64,000 nucleotides of DNA from an uncultured Lachnospiraceae bacterium. Its GTDB lineage: Bacteria > Bacillota > Clostridia > Lachnospirales > Lachnospiraceae. Location: the NCBI GenBank assembly GCA_958428365.1, contig CAUAFT010000010.1, forward strand, positions 62,001-126,000, given 5' to 3'. A program made the translations under genes and the position numbers. The notes beneath the pieces were generated by a model. That model had not been told where the DNA came from. It ran no database searches and was given only the letters and a program-made list of their open reading frames with translations. This document shows, in pieces, positions 35,478-42,666 of this stretch (its first letter is position 1; every line of letters starts with the position of its first letter).

Positions 35478-36245
35478 ATGGAACCACTTTTGGAAATCAG
35501 CCACGTCAACTACTCGTATCATTCCATGCAGGGAGAGACCCCTGCTCTTACCAATATTAATTTTACCGTATATCCAGGTGATTTTATTGCAATCGTAGGT
35601 CCCAGCGGATGCGGCAAATCAACCCTTCTTTCCCTGATAGCCGGTCTCCTGGAGCCGGAACATGGCAAGATCCTGCTGAATGGAAAAAAGGTGCGTGAGC
35701 AGTCTCAGAATCCCATTGGATATATGCTGCAAAAGGATCATCTGTTAGAGTGGCGCACCATCTGGAAAAATATCCTCTTAGGTCTGGAGATCCAGCATAA
35801 GATCAACTCAGATTCCATTGCCTACGCCAATTTTCTTCTGGAAAATTATGGACTCATAGATTTTAAAAACAAACGTCCCAGCGAATTGTCCGGAGGGATG
35901 AGACAGCGGGCTGCTTTAATACGCACGCTGGTCTTACAACCGGCGCTCCTTCTGTTAGATGAACCTTTCTCCGCGCTGGACTACCAGACCCGGCTGAAGG
36001 TCGCCAATGACATTGGACTGATCATAAAAAGTGAGGCAAAGACTGCCATTTTAGTTACCCATGATCTGTCCGAGGCGGTGAGCCTTGCTAACCGTGTGAT
36101 CGTCTTAAGCAAACGTCCTGCCCAGCTTCAGGCACTTGTTCCTCTGGAATTTGAGGACAATCTGACTCCTTTTGAACGACGCGCTACTCCACAGTTCAAA
36201 GACTATTTCAACATTATCTGGAGGGAGTTAAACTATGACGAGTGA
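35478..36245 (+). CDS. ABC transporter ATP-binding protein, nitrate/sulfonate/taurine type
   Basis: A 255-residue ATPase with Walker A GPSGCGKSTL near residue 39, signature LSGGMRQRAALIRTL, Walker B LLLLDEPFSALD and switch His in VTHDLSEA. The Q-loop region MLQKDHLLEWRTIWKNILLG is typical of SsuB/TauB/ThiZ-type importers. AGGAGG precedes the ATG. It overlaps the permease gene by 11 nt. No substrate-binding protein is encoded with them, so the substrate is open (sulfonate, thiamine precursor or riboflavin-like). Confidence 0.88.
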   Translation: MEPLLEISHVNYSYHSMQGETPALTNINFTVYPGDFIAIVGPSGCGKSTLLSLIAGLLEPEHGKILLNGKKVREQSQNPIGYMLQKDHLLEWRTIWKNILLGLEIQHKINSDSIAYANFLLENYGLIDFKNKRPSELSGGMRQRAALIRTLVLQPALLLLDEPFSALDYQTRLKVANDIGLIIKSEAKTAILVTHDLSEAVSLANRVIVLSKRPAQLQALVPLEFEDNLTPFERRATPQFKDYFNIIWRELNYDE

Positions 36246-37038
36246 ACTGTCCATTGCCCAACGGCAATATATCCATTCTCAGAAAAAACATAAACGTACT
36301 GTCAGAATTGGAAGATGCAGTATCTGCATTCTTTTTTTATTCCTATGGGAAATTACCGCATATCTTGGAATCATTGACTCTTTTGTATTCAGCAGTCCTT
36401 CCAAGATCATAACCTGCTTTTTTAATATGGTCGAAGACGGCTCTATCTTCCTGCACACCGGCGTTACTCTGTTCGAGACCTTTGTCAGTTTTGCCTTTGT
36501 ACTGTTCTTTTCTCTGTTTTTTGCAATCCTGCTCTGGTTCAGCCGGAAACTGTCAGAGACCTTAGAGCCTTACCTTGTGATACTCAACAGTCTCCCAAAA
36601 TCCGCTTTAGCTCCGCTGCTGATTGTCTGGCTCGGAGCAAACTATAAAACCATTATCCTAACCGGTATGTCCGTCGCGATCTTCGGTTCCATCCTAAGTC
36701 TCCATCAGGGTTTCGAGGATGTGGATCCCGACAAGATCAAGCTGATCCGGACCCTGGGCGGCAGCAGGCGTCATATCCTTACCAAGGTTCTGCTTCCGGC
36801 AAACGTCCCAAGACTCTTAAGTCTGGCAAAGGTCAACATCGGTCTCTGCCTGGTGGGCGTCATCATCGGCGAATTTATCTCGTCGAAATGCGGTCTCGGA
36901 TACCTGATCATCTACGCATCCCAGGTCTTCAAGATGGATTGGATGTTACTGTCCATTGTCATCCTCTGTGTCATTTCCATGGGACTGTACGGACTGATCG
37001 GTTTTGCGGAAAAATGGTATCAAAAAAGGATGGGATAA
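36235..37038 (+). CDS. ABC transporter permease, nitrate/sulfonate/taurine type
   Basis: A 267-residue permease with six membrane segments, the first at about residues 27-46. The coupling (EAA) loop is around DPDKIKLIRTLGGSRRHILTKVLLPANVPRLL, near residue 165. It is translationally coupled to the ATPase gene. The usual third component, a periplasmic-type binding lipoprotein, is missing; the lipoprotein on the opposite strand at 37067 does not resemble one. Confidence 0.87.
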   Translation: MTSELSIAQRQYIHSQKKHKRTVRIGRCSICILFLFLWEITAYLGIIDSFVFSSPSKIITCFFNMVEDGSIFLHTGVTLFETFVSFAFVLFFSLFFAILLWFSRKLSETLEPYLVILNSLPKSALAPLLIVWLGANYKTIILTGMSVAIFGSILSLHQGFEDVDPDKIKLIRTLGGSRRHILTKVLLPANVPRLLSLAKVNIGLCLVGVIIGEFISSKCGLGYLIIYASQVFKMDWMLLSIVILCVISMGLYGLIGFAEKWYQKRMG

Positions 37039-37049
37039 ACCCATCCTTT
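37025..37049 (-). terminator. Terminator between permease and lipoprotein genes
   Basis: Perfect 10-bp arms (37025-37034/37040-37049) with a T-run on the minus strand. It overlaps the last codons of the permease gene and ends the transcript of the lipoprotein gene at 37067; on the plus strand the T-run is short. Confidence 0.7.
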
Positions 37050-37066
37050 ACATAGTAATTATTATT

Positions 37067-37795
37067 TTATAATGGACTTTCAAATGTAATCGTAGAAATG
37101 AAATCTTCTACTTCCTGCTGGGAAGCATCTGTATAAGTGAAGATAAACTCGATCATGTAATTTCCAACCTGATGTAAGCAGTACTTCTGTGTGAATCCGG
37201 ATGCTGTAGCTGTTAAGGAGGAGAAGTCCGTACCACCGATATTCTGTGTGGATGTCTCACCAACTTCATAACCCATGCTGGTCATAGATTCCAGATTATT
37301 TGCAAGCGCCTTCAAATACTGTTCTTCATCTAAGGAAATTGCCTGGGATTTATCCATATCCTCATAGATGACAGATACGTTGGAACTGTTATCGGAAAAC
37401 AGGAGAATTGTATCGTACATCGCTCCCTGCATTGCCTCTTCCATATCCTCTGCGGAATAAGTACCTTCCTCTGCGATAAAATCCGTTCCAAGGCTTAAGG
37501 TCTGTGCGATCTGCTCATCTGTGCAGGCAATCATGTTCGAAGCAACCGGGAATGAGATTCCAAAGCTCTCATTTGTGTAGACGCCATCTGCAATGGTTCC
37601 CCTTTTCGCTTCAATTTTCTTCTCTTCTTCTTTTTCTTCTTCCTTTTCTTCCTCTTCGTCCGCATCGGCTTCTTTGTCGTCGACTGCCTCTGTCTTTTCT
37701 TTGGAAGAATCTGTTTTCTCATCTGATCCGCATCCTACTACCTGCATACATGCGAAAGACAAAACTAAAAACATTGCCAAAAAATTCTTTTTCAT
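37067..37795 (-). CDS. Exported lipoprotein, unknown function
   Basis: A 242-residue lipoprotein with a clean signal peptide and lipobox VVGC (Cys about residue 22). A very acidic linker rich in Glu, Asp and Lys (about 25-65) leads to a globular domain of about 170 residues with no motif I recognise (SFGISFPVASNMIACTDEQI at the start). Similar acid-linker lipoproteins are common in Lachnospiraceae. Monocistronic; the only neighbour facing it is the ABC permease. Confidence 0.65.
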   Translation of the reverse strand: MKKNFLAMFLVLSFACMQVVGCGSDEKTDSSKEKTEAVDDKEADADEEEEKEEEKEEEKKIEAKRGTIADGVYTNESFGISFPVASNMIACTDEQIAQTLSLGTDFIAEEGTYSAEDMEEAMQGAMYDTILLFSDNSSNVSVIYEDMDKSQAISLDEEQYLKALANNLESMTSMGYEVGETSTQNIGGTDFSSLTATASGFTQKYCLHQVGNYMIEFIFTYTDASQQEVEDFISTITFESPL

Positions 37796-37859
37796 TATGT
37801 TCTCTCCTTTTTTATTTTAGATAGTATTATATTAGCACAATTTCCTCTCATTTTCCACC

Positions 37860-38429
37860 TTAAAATGTCATTTTTCGTACCTTTATCTCCTCTTCCCACC
37901 ACAAAAGCCCGGTATCCTCGATACATAGAGATAATACCCCTTCCTCCAGAGAATATTGACGAAAGATCCCCTTCCGGTTACAGTGGATCTTCCCTTCCTC
38001 TTCTATAAAAAACTCCACCTCCCGAAGAGGGATCCTAAGTCCCTCCCCCACCATCTTCACATAGCTTTCCTTCAGCGTCCACAGCCGCAGAAAATCTGTC
38101 ATCCTGTCCCCGGAATGTCCCAGCCATTCCAGCTCCTTTTTGGTACAACTCTTCTGTACTGCTCTTTCTGCAATCCTGCGGGGACTTTCTACGTCGATTC
38201 CCACTGGAGAATCGGCACAGACCAGGGCTGCCAGATATTGACCGTGGCTGATATTAAAGTGGATTCCTTCTATATAAGAAAAGGGCTTTCCATATTCTCC
38301 CCTTCCCACTTCCTCCTCCCGGTAGGGAAGCCCGAAGCTGTCCAAAAATCCGTATTCCAGTAATTTTTTCACATAGGCTCCCGGAGTTTCTTCTTTTTTT
38401 CTGGTACAGTAATAGACATTGCAGATCAT
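37860..38429 (-). CDS. 4'-phosphopantetheinyl transferase, Sfp type
   Basis: A 189-residue enzyme that moves phosphopantetheine from CoA to carrier proteins. Family motifs: HFNISHGQYLAALV near residue 57, GIDVESPRR near 77 (Mg-binding Asp and Glu) and LWTLKESYVKMVGEG near 116. At 189 residues it is shorter than Sfp (about 225), mainly at the ends. It is a stand-alone gene with no carrier protein or synthase nearby, so its client may be fatty-acid ACP or a distant biosynthetic cluster. Confidence 0.88.
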   Translation of the reverse strand: MICNVYYCTRKKEETPGAYVKKLLEYGFLDSFGLPYREEEVGRGEYGKPFSYIEGIHFNISHGQYLAALVCADSPVGIDVESPRRIAERAVQKSCTKKELEWLGHSGDRMTDFLRLWTLKESYVKMVGEGLRIPLREVEFFIEEEGKIHCNRKGIFRQYSLEEGVLSLCIEDTGLLWWEEEIKVRKMTF

Positions 38430-38477
38430 GAAGTTTTCTTCCTCTCACATTTTTTCCTGACTTTTTTAAAAAAACCA

Positions 38478-38506
38478 TTGCTTTTTTTTGCTTTTTTATA
38501 TATAAT
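38478..38506 (+). promoter_or_regulatory. Promoter of tRNA-Thr
   Basis: TTGCTT (38478-38483), 17-nt spacer, perfect TATAAT (38501-38506). The mature tRNA would start 24 nt after the -10. Confidence 0.65.
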
Positions 38507-38529
38507 ACTAAAGCATGATTTTTGTGCGT

Positions 38530-38602
38530 GCTGGGATAGCTCAGTTGGTAGAGCACTTCACTCGTAATGAAGGGGTCGTGGGTTCGAGTCCCATTCTCAG
38601 CT
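38530..38602 (+). tRNA. tRNA-Thr (anticodon CGT)
   Basis: A 73-nt cloverleaf: acceptor GCTGGGA/TCTCAGC with one G-T pair, D arm with AGCTCAGTTGGTAGAGC, anticodon stem CTTCA/TGAAG with loop CTCGTAA (anticodon CGT), T arm GTGGG-TTCGAGT-CCCAT. CCA is not encoded. Its 3' end is the attachment site of the island that follows. Confidence 0.96.
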
Positions 38603-38604
38603 TT
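38580..38604 (+). other. attL: 3' end of tRNA-Thr
   Basis: The 25 nt from the T stem to just past the gene end recur at 41666-41690 with one mismatch. They bound the 3.1-kb island and are the probable recombination core. Confidence 0.85.
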
Positions 38605-38666
38605 CTGAAACCCTTGATTTTACTGGCTTCGCGGCTTCGTGATTTCGTTAGGGTATCAACTAGGGT

Positions 38667-38700
38667 ATCAGACATATGTTCGGTGTCTGGTACTTTTATT
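38667..38700 (+). terminator. Terminator downstream of tRNA-Thr
   Basis: GTATCAGACA pairs with TGTCTGGTAC (one G-T pair) and is followed by TTTTATTTT on the plus strand. It lies inside the island, just before the integrase stop at 38696. Confidence 0.5.
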
Positions 38701-39289
38701 TTGCCATCAATTCCGGTATCTCACTTAATATTGCTAATTTTTTTGTATCATTCTTCCTATTTCGATGATAATGCTGTTCTGTACAAAGAATATCAGCATG
38801 TCCCATTTGTCCTAAAATCAAATTTTTATCAATATGATTATCCAGAAGTATACTCCCATATGTTTTGCGTATTTTGTGTGGGGATTTTTTATATATACCA
38901 AGTTTCTCACACAAATAATCCAATCTTCGCCTTACCTGTTTTGTCGTAATCCGATTATCTGATTTAACAAAAATATATTCTCCGAATGGGTTTAATCTTC
39001 TTAGTTCTTTTATTATCCACATATAATCCCTTGGAATTATAGCAGTTCTTATGCCGGCTTCTGATTTTGGGTACTCTTTAATTGTGTATATTGATTTCCC
39101 TTTTTTATCTTTATAACAGCTCTCTGTTCTTCGTATGTTTATACCGATACTATCGACATCTGACCATCTAAACGCAACCAATTCTCCAACTCTCACTCCT
39201 GTAACAAACATCATCAAAATCCCTAAGTTAATGATGTCTGAATTTTGTTGAAGATAATTAACCATAACATCAAACTCAACTTCTGACAC
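38696..39289 (-). pseudogene. Tyrosine integrase, catalytic domain only
   Basis: A 197-residue open frame from a GTG at 39289. The full catalytic set is present: Arg33 (TGVRVGE), Lys75, His138 and Arg141 (HKIRKTYG), His164 (GHADI) and Tyr174 (EQHYH). The arm-binding and core-binding domains, usually about 150-170 residues, are missing. Reading upstream in the same frame gives a few more plausible residues (RTFPKSV) and then a stop, while the DUF2442 fragment overlaps in another frame, so the gene looks cut by a deletion. It points toward attL, as island integrases usually do. Confidence 0.78.
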
Positions 39290-39447
39290 ACTCTTTGGAA
39301 AAGTCCTTTGATGGTTTTAAGATTATTAAATACATCCCACTTTGTGAATAATGGTTTTATGTCATATTCTGTTTTTACTCCATCCGTAAATAACACAGAT
39401 AAAATAAAATTATCTTTCGGCTCTACGCTTTGCACTCTATAAAACAT
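39223..39447 (-). pseudogene. DUF2442 family protein, 3' truncated
   Basis: The first 45-50 residues (VQSVEPKDNFILSVLFTDG, then EYDIKPLF) match DUF2442, a small family found in toxin-antitoxin-like and phage settings. After about residue 50 the sequence runs into the integrase gene in a different frame and loses the family pattern. GGAGG precedes the ATG, so it was once a normal gene. The join near 39290-39310 probably marks a deletion. Confidence 0.55.
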
Positions 39448-39494
39448 TGCAACACCTCCAACGGCAAACAGTCGGTGGCAAGCCCGGCTATATT

Positions 39495-39767
39495 TTACGC
39501 TGTTTTCTTTTCAAGTTCTTCAACTCGTTTTGATAATCCATCAACCATTTTTAACAATAACGCCGTGTTATCATTCTCAAGCTTTGTAATCCGGTAATAC
39601 TGGTTAAGTTCCTCCATGTTTTTCCGCACCTGCTCAATCTGTTTTTCAAGAGTCTTTCTAGTATCATCCACGTACTTCAAAATCAAATTCTCACTCTCAG
39701 TAATCCTTTTGTCAACTACATCTTCTACGATCGTTTTAATCGCTTGTAAGTCTTTTTCTTCCAACAT
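39495..39767 (-). CDS. Small coiled-coil protein
   Basis: A 90-residue, highly charged protein predicted by eye to be one long helix with heptad patterning (ILKYVDDTRKTLEKQIEQV, then MVDGLSKRVEELEKK). It starts MLEEKDLQAIK behind AGGAG. There is no membrane segment. Similar short coiled-coil proteins occur in phages and integrative elements of Firmicutes; function unknown. Its upstream region holds two of the 18-bp operator-like sites (39820 and 39853), so it is probably controlled by the HTH gene next door. Confidence 0.6.
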   Translation of the reverse strand: MLEEKDLQAIKTIVEDVVDKRITESENLILKYVDDTRKTLEKQIEQVRKNMEELNQYYRITKLENDNTALLLKMVDGLSKRVEELEKKTA

Positions 39768-39819
39768 ATTTTTCTCCTTTCTCCGCTTGCTCGGTTATTG
39801 CCTTTTGACAATATTATTA

Positions 39820-40284
39820 TACACTTTTTTTAATGTATTATCAATAAGTTTTTACATTGTTTTTTGTGTATTTTCAAAAGTAATGTAATATACTTCATTT
39901 TTAATGCATCAATTATAATATTACATTATTTTTCGTCAACATATTTGATAATATTTCCCGGTTGCATATCAAGCATTTTACAAATGTTGTCTAATGCCTT
40001 TGTGCCAACCATTCTATTTTCTCTTAAATACTGAATTGCATTTTCTCCTAAAAGTTTTTCTTTTCTCAATCTAGTAGTCGTATAGCCTGCTTCTTTTAAT
40101 GATTCAAGGACATTTATTTTATATATCAGCATTTCAGCACCTCACTTTCATATTCTTATGATACATTATTTTTTGTGTTTTGTAAAGATACATTATTTTT
40201 TGTGTAATATGCGTAGTTTTATTTGCAATATATACATTAGATTTTGTGTATTCTCTCTGTTGAAATTACACCGTTTTTAATGTA
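39820..40284. promoter_or_regulatory. Array of 18-bp operator-like sites flanking the HTH gene
   Basis: Six good copies of TACATTATTTTTTGTGTA or its reverse complement: 39820-39837 (reverse), 39853-39870, 40162-40179 (last base changed), 40189-40206, 40233-40250 and 40267-40284 (reverse). Two weaker ones lie at 39891-39908 and 39922-39939. Each keeps TACA-N10-TGTA ends. They surround the HTH gene and occupy the promoter regions of the coiled-coil gene, the HTH gene and the plus-strand gene at 40339. Confidence 0.78.
39926..40132 (-). CDS. Small Cro/C1-type HTH regulator
   Basis: A 68-residue protein made almost entirely of one HTH_XRE/Cro domain (residues 7-65): VLESLKEAGYTTTRLRKEK, then ALDNICKMLDMQPGNIIKYV, the latter typical of the family C-terminal half. 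GAGGTG precedes the ATG. It lies in the middle of the 18-bp site array, so I infer that it binds those sites and represses itself and both flanking genes. Confidence 0.82.
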   Translation of the reverse strand: MLIYKINVLESLKEAGYTTTRLRKEKLLGENAIQYLRENRMVGTKALDNICKMLDMQPGNIIKYVDEK

Positions 40285-40338
40285 TTATAATTACATCAAA
40301 GGAAAACAAACCAAACACGAAAGGCGGAGGTAGAAATT

Positions 40339-40527
40339 ATGTGGAGAATATCTTTTTTAAACTTAGATAATGATGAACTTGGTCAGAAAGGCGGTTTTGC
40401 AAGTGATAAGCAAGCTGACGATTGGGCGATGGAGCAGGAAAAAGAGGGAAAAATTATTGCGTTAAAACTCTTGGTCTGGAGTGAAATGCTTCAAAGCTTC
40501 CGCCCCGTTTACGAATATGCAAACTGA
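40339..40527 (+). CDS. Small protein, unknown function
   Basis: A 62-residue acidic protein (MWRISFLNLDND, ADDWAMEQEKEGKIIALKLL) behind GGCGGAGG. I recognise no family. Four operator-like sites lie within 180 nt upstream, so it is the likely target of the HTH regulator on the plus strand. Two small GC-rich hairpins (40535-40550 and 40552-40573) follow its stop. Confidence 0.55.
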   Translation: MWRISFLNLDNDELGQKGGFASDKQADDWAMEQEKEGKIIALKLLVWSEMLQSFRPVYEYAN

Positions 40528-40619
40528 AACCGAAACGCCCTTCGAGGCGTCAGCTGGAGATGGTCTCCCGGCTTTGATGATGGCAGGCTACAATACAAAG
40601 AAAGGTTAAAGGTGAGAAT

Positions 40620-40700
40620 ATGACAAATACAGTTAAATTACAAGGCATTTACGGAGCACAGAAGGGAACGCCTGTGTCAAATAAAACTACAGGTATGTGA
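40620..40700 (+). CDS. Very short ORF, 26 residues
   Basis: ATG behind AAAGGTGAG, reading MTNTVKLQGIYGAQKGTPVS and then NKTTGM. The ribosome site is good, but the peptide is so short that it may be the 5' remnant of a larger gene or a leader peptide before the hairpins at 40797-40904. No family recognised. Confidence 0.3.
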   Translation: MTNTVKLQGIYGAQKGTPVSNKTTGM

Positions 40701-40796
40701 CATTTTGCAAAATTGTCACATCTGCTTTAAAGTGACTCAAAACCTTGTAAAATCAGTGTTTTAAGAATTTTAATTACAGTTTCCAGTCGTATTTGT

Positions 40797-40904
40797 GCCC
40801 CCTGTTAGATACCGGGGGCAAAGCAGTCGTGGCTAAAGCCACTCCTGCAAGGCTAGGACAGACAGCCACCTTATACTTCGTACGGTGTCTGCCTGTCTTG
40901 CCTT
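40797..40904 (+). ncRNA. Cluster of three strong hairpins, possible structured RNA
   Basis: GCCCCC/GGGGGC (40797-40802/40814-40819); GCAG-tc-GTGGC-TAAA-GCCAC-tc-CTGC (40823-40848), with a symmetric internal loop; and a longer imperfect stem (40851-40872/40883-40904). The block is GC-rich within an AT-rich island. TTTTATT follows. It fits a structured RNA or leader better than a simple terminator, but no known class is recognised. Confidence 0.4.
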
Positions 40905-40959
40905 TTATTGATAATATCTATTATAAAATAAGAATGGCTTAAACTAATAACTACAAAAT

Positions 40960-41328
40960 TTATAAAGATATTTCGTTTTTTGCCCTTTTAATTAAAGACT
41001 TACGAATTTTCAATATATATTTAATATGTCTGTTTTTTGTTAAAGATGTTGATATAATTGCTACAGAAAAAGATGTACACAGTATAAAAGAACTTAAACA
41101 TATCAATAATGATAGTTCAATAATACCCCAATATGCTTGCATCATGGCTTTTGAATTTTCAGTAACTAATTCTGGAACTTCTATAAATAGCACTTGCACA
41201 AAAATAAAAATCCACAAAGAAGAAAATTGTTTTGACATGTCAGCAATAAAACGTGGCAATGTATAATAATCAAACGCTCGTAATTCTTGGATTATTTCTT
41301 TGTTATTGTCTTTTTTGATAATTTCCAT
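40960..41328 (-). CDS. Small membrane protein, unknown function
   Basis: A 122-residue protein with two clear membrane segments (about residues 38-54 and 68-96, the second long enough for two passes) and a basic C-terminal tail (KYILKIRKSLIKRAK). There is only a weak ribosome site (AAAGAGATAATGGAA). AT-rich codon use fits the island. Family not recognised. Confidence 0.5.
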   Translation of the reverse strand: MEIIKKDNNKEIIQELRAFDYYTLPRFIADMSKQFSSLWIFIFVQVLFIEVPELVTENSKAMMQAYWGIIELSLLICLSSFILCTSFSVAIISTSLTKNRHIKYILKIRKSLIKRAKNEISL

Positions 41329-41750
41329 TATCTCTTTATCTTTTTTATGAATGTCCGAAAAAAAGAATACAAAAGTGGATATAAATACATCAACAAAATA
41401 AAAAGACTTGCTTAAGTATTATTTCCGCAACAATCTTTTAACAAATTCTTTTCTGATAAGATATATCAAGCAAGTTCATTTTAATTTTTATGCTGTTTTA
41501 CAACAATAGAAAAGCACACCTGTTTTCAATATCGGATATGCCTATCTACAATTCCATATTAATTTTACTACAAGCCAACTGTCTATAAGTCTTTATTTTT
41601 CAATATTTCTTCAACAATCCTTATGACAGCCTACATTTTACTGGCTTTTTTTGCATTTTGTAATTGGGTCCGAGTCCCATTCTCAGCTTTATAAAAGCTA
41701 TCACACCTTTCTCCTTTTGTCATATTCTAAAAGAAAAAGGAGAATTTTTT
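41329..41750. other. Gene-free stretch at the right end of the island
   Basis: No coding frame with a ribosome site in 422 nt. AAGCAAGTT-type arms near 41402-41410 and 41467-41475 form a minus-strand hairpin followed by TTTTTATTTT, a probable terminator of an unidentified transcript. The 13-nt direct repeat (41634-41646) and attR (41666-41690) close the island. Confidence 0.5.
41666..41690 (+). other. attR: duplicated tRNA-Thr 3' end
   Basis: Twenty-four of 25 positions match the 3' end of tRNA-Thr at 38580-38604. The upstream sequence does not form a cloverleaf, so this is only the duplicated end. Confidence 0.85.
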
Positions 41751-41939
41751 ATGCCTGAAAATTTTGATCAATTCTCTCAGGATGTCTGGCGCAGACCAGG
41801 CTGCCCTCCATGCCCTCCATGTGACCGCAGAGACGACAGAAGAGACCGCAGGGATGACCGCTGGGACCGCAGAGACGACAGAAGAGACCGCAGGGATGAC
41901 CGCTGGGATCGCCGGGACGACAGAAGAGACCGTTATTGA
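41751..41939 (+). CDS. Arg/Asp tandem-repeat small protein
   Basis: A 62-residue protein: MPENFDQFSQDVW, then a CPPCPPC motif, then repeats of DRRDDRRDRRDDRW (14 residues; two full copies and a partial third) to the C-terminus. The DNA repeat unit is 42 bp (41823-41864, 41865-41906, 41907-41936). AAAAGGAG precedes the ATG, and a strong terminator follows. Alternating Arg/Asp suggests self-association or binding to nucleic acid or membranes; no function is known to me. It lies just outside attR, so it belongs to the chromosome or to an older insertion. Confidence 0.7.
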   Translation: MPENFDQFSQDVWRRPGCPPCPPCDRRDDRRDRRDDRWDRRDDRRDRRDDRWDRRDDRRDRY

Positions 41940-41947
41940 TATATGAC

Positions 41948-41979
41948 AGAGGGGCTGTAATATGCAGCCTCTCTTTTTT
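41948..41979 (+). terminator. Terminator of the Arg/Asp repeat gene
   Basis: Arms AGAGGGGCTG (41948-41957) and CAGCCTCTCT (41965-41974) followed by TTTTTT. Confidence 0.88.
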
Positions 41980-42112
41980 CTATGCATTTTCTGTTTTTTC
42001 TCCCCCAAAACATATTGACATTTTATATAAAATCTTTATAATTATTTTCAGTTTTGTTTATTATTATTAAACATGCAATTTACTATTGCTTTTATTTTTT
42101 GTGAGGTAAGAT

Positions 42113-42652
42113 ATGGATATCGGACACCGCATGAAAGAACTCCGTGTTCACTACGGTCTGACCCAGCAGGAACTGGCAGACCGTTCCGAGCTTTCCAAGG
42201 GGTTTATTTCACAGTTGGAACGCAATCTGACTTCCCCATCCATCGGAACTCTTCTGGACATTATCCAATGTCTGGGAACGACTCCGGCAGAATTTTTTGC
42301 AGATGAGGAACCGGAACAGATTGTATTTAAAGAAGAAGATTATTTTACAAAAATAGATGAGGAGGACCATTCCAGGATCGAATGGATCGTCCCCAATGCC
42401 CAGAAAAACAGTATGGAACCCCTGCGCGTCACCCTCTCCCCCGGCGGACGCTCCATGGAATTAAAGCCCAGCGAAGCAGAGGAGTTCGGCTATGTCCTAA
42501 AAGGCGCTATCCGCATCATCCGGGGAACCAGAAGTTATCTGGTAAAGGCAGGGGAATCCTTTTATCTGAAGGGATTAAAACGCCATCATATCGAAGCCCA
42601 CGGCTCCAGAGACGCTGTATTTATCTGGGTCTCTACCCCACCGAATTTTTAG
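42113..42652 (+). CDS. XRE-cupin transcriptional regulator of the pot operon
   Basis: A 179-residue regulator: HTH_XRE at residues 6-60 (GLTQQELADRSELSKGFISQ) and a C-terminal cupin (about 105-175, EAEEFGYVLKGAIRII). This architecture often precedes polyamine transport genes in Firmicutes. It starts behind GAGGT and is followed 14 nt later by potA, so it is the first gene of the operon and probably senses the polyamine or a product. Confidence 0.88.
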   Translation: MDIGHRMKELRVHYGLTQQELADRSELSKGFISQLERNLTSPSIGTLLDIIQCLGTTPAEFFADEEPEQIVFKEEDYFTKIDEEDHSRIEWIVPNAQKNSMEPLRVTLSPGGRSMELKPSEAEEFGYVLKGAIRIIRGTRSYLVKAGESFYLKGLKRHHIEAHGSRDAVFIWVSTPPNF

Positions 42653-42666
42653 GAGGTCTGTATCGC

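Larger units (their letters stand above)
38605..41690. mobile_element. Integrative island in tRNA-Thr, degenerate
   Basis: About 3.1 kb between the tRNA-Thr 3' end and its duplicated copy. The DNA is visibly more AT-rich than both flanks. It carries a truncated tyrosine integrase next to attL, a DUF2442 fragment, a coiled-coil protein, a small HTH regulator, two or three small unknown ORFs and a membrane protein. There is no replication, relaxase or capsid gene. A 13-nt direct repeat, ATTTTACTGGCTT, lies just inside each end (38616-38628 and 41634-41646). It is probably a decayed remnant or a satellite. Confidence 0.83.

Noticed and set aside
41640..41690. Second tRNA gene
   Set aside because: Only the 3' end of tRNA-Thr is present, with no D arm or anticodon arm; it is the attachment-site copy.
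42382..42666. Upstream extension of potA
   Set aside because: It overlaps the regulator gene out of frame; a clear ribosome site supports the start at 42667.
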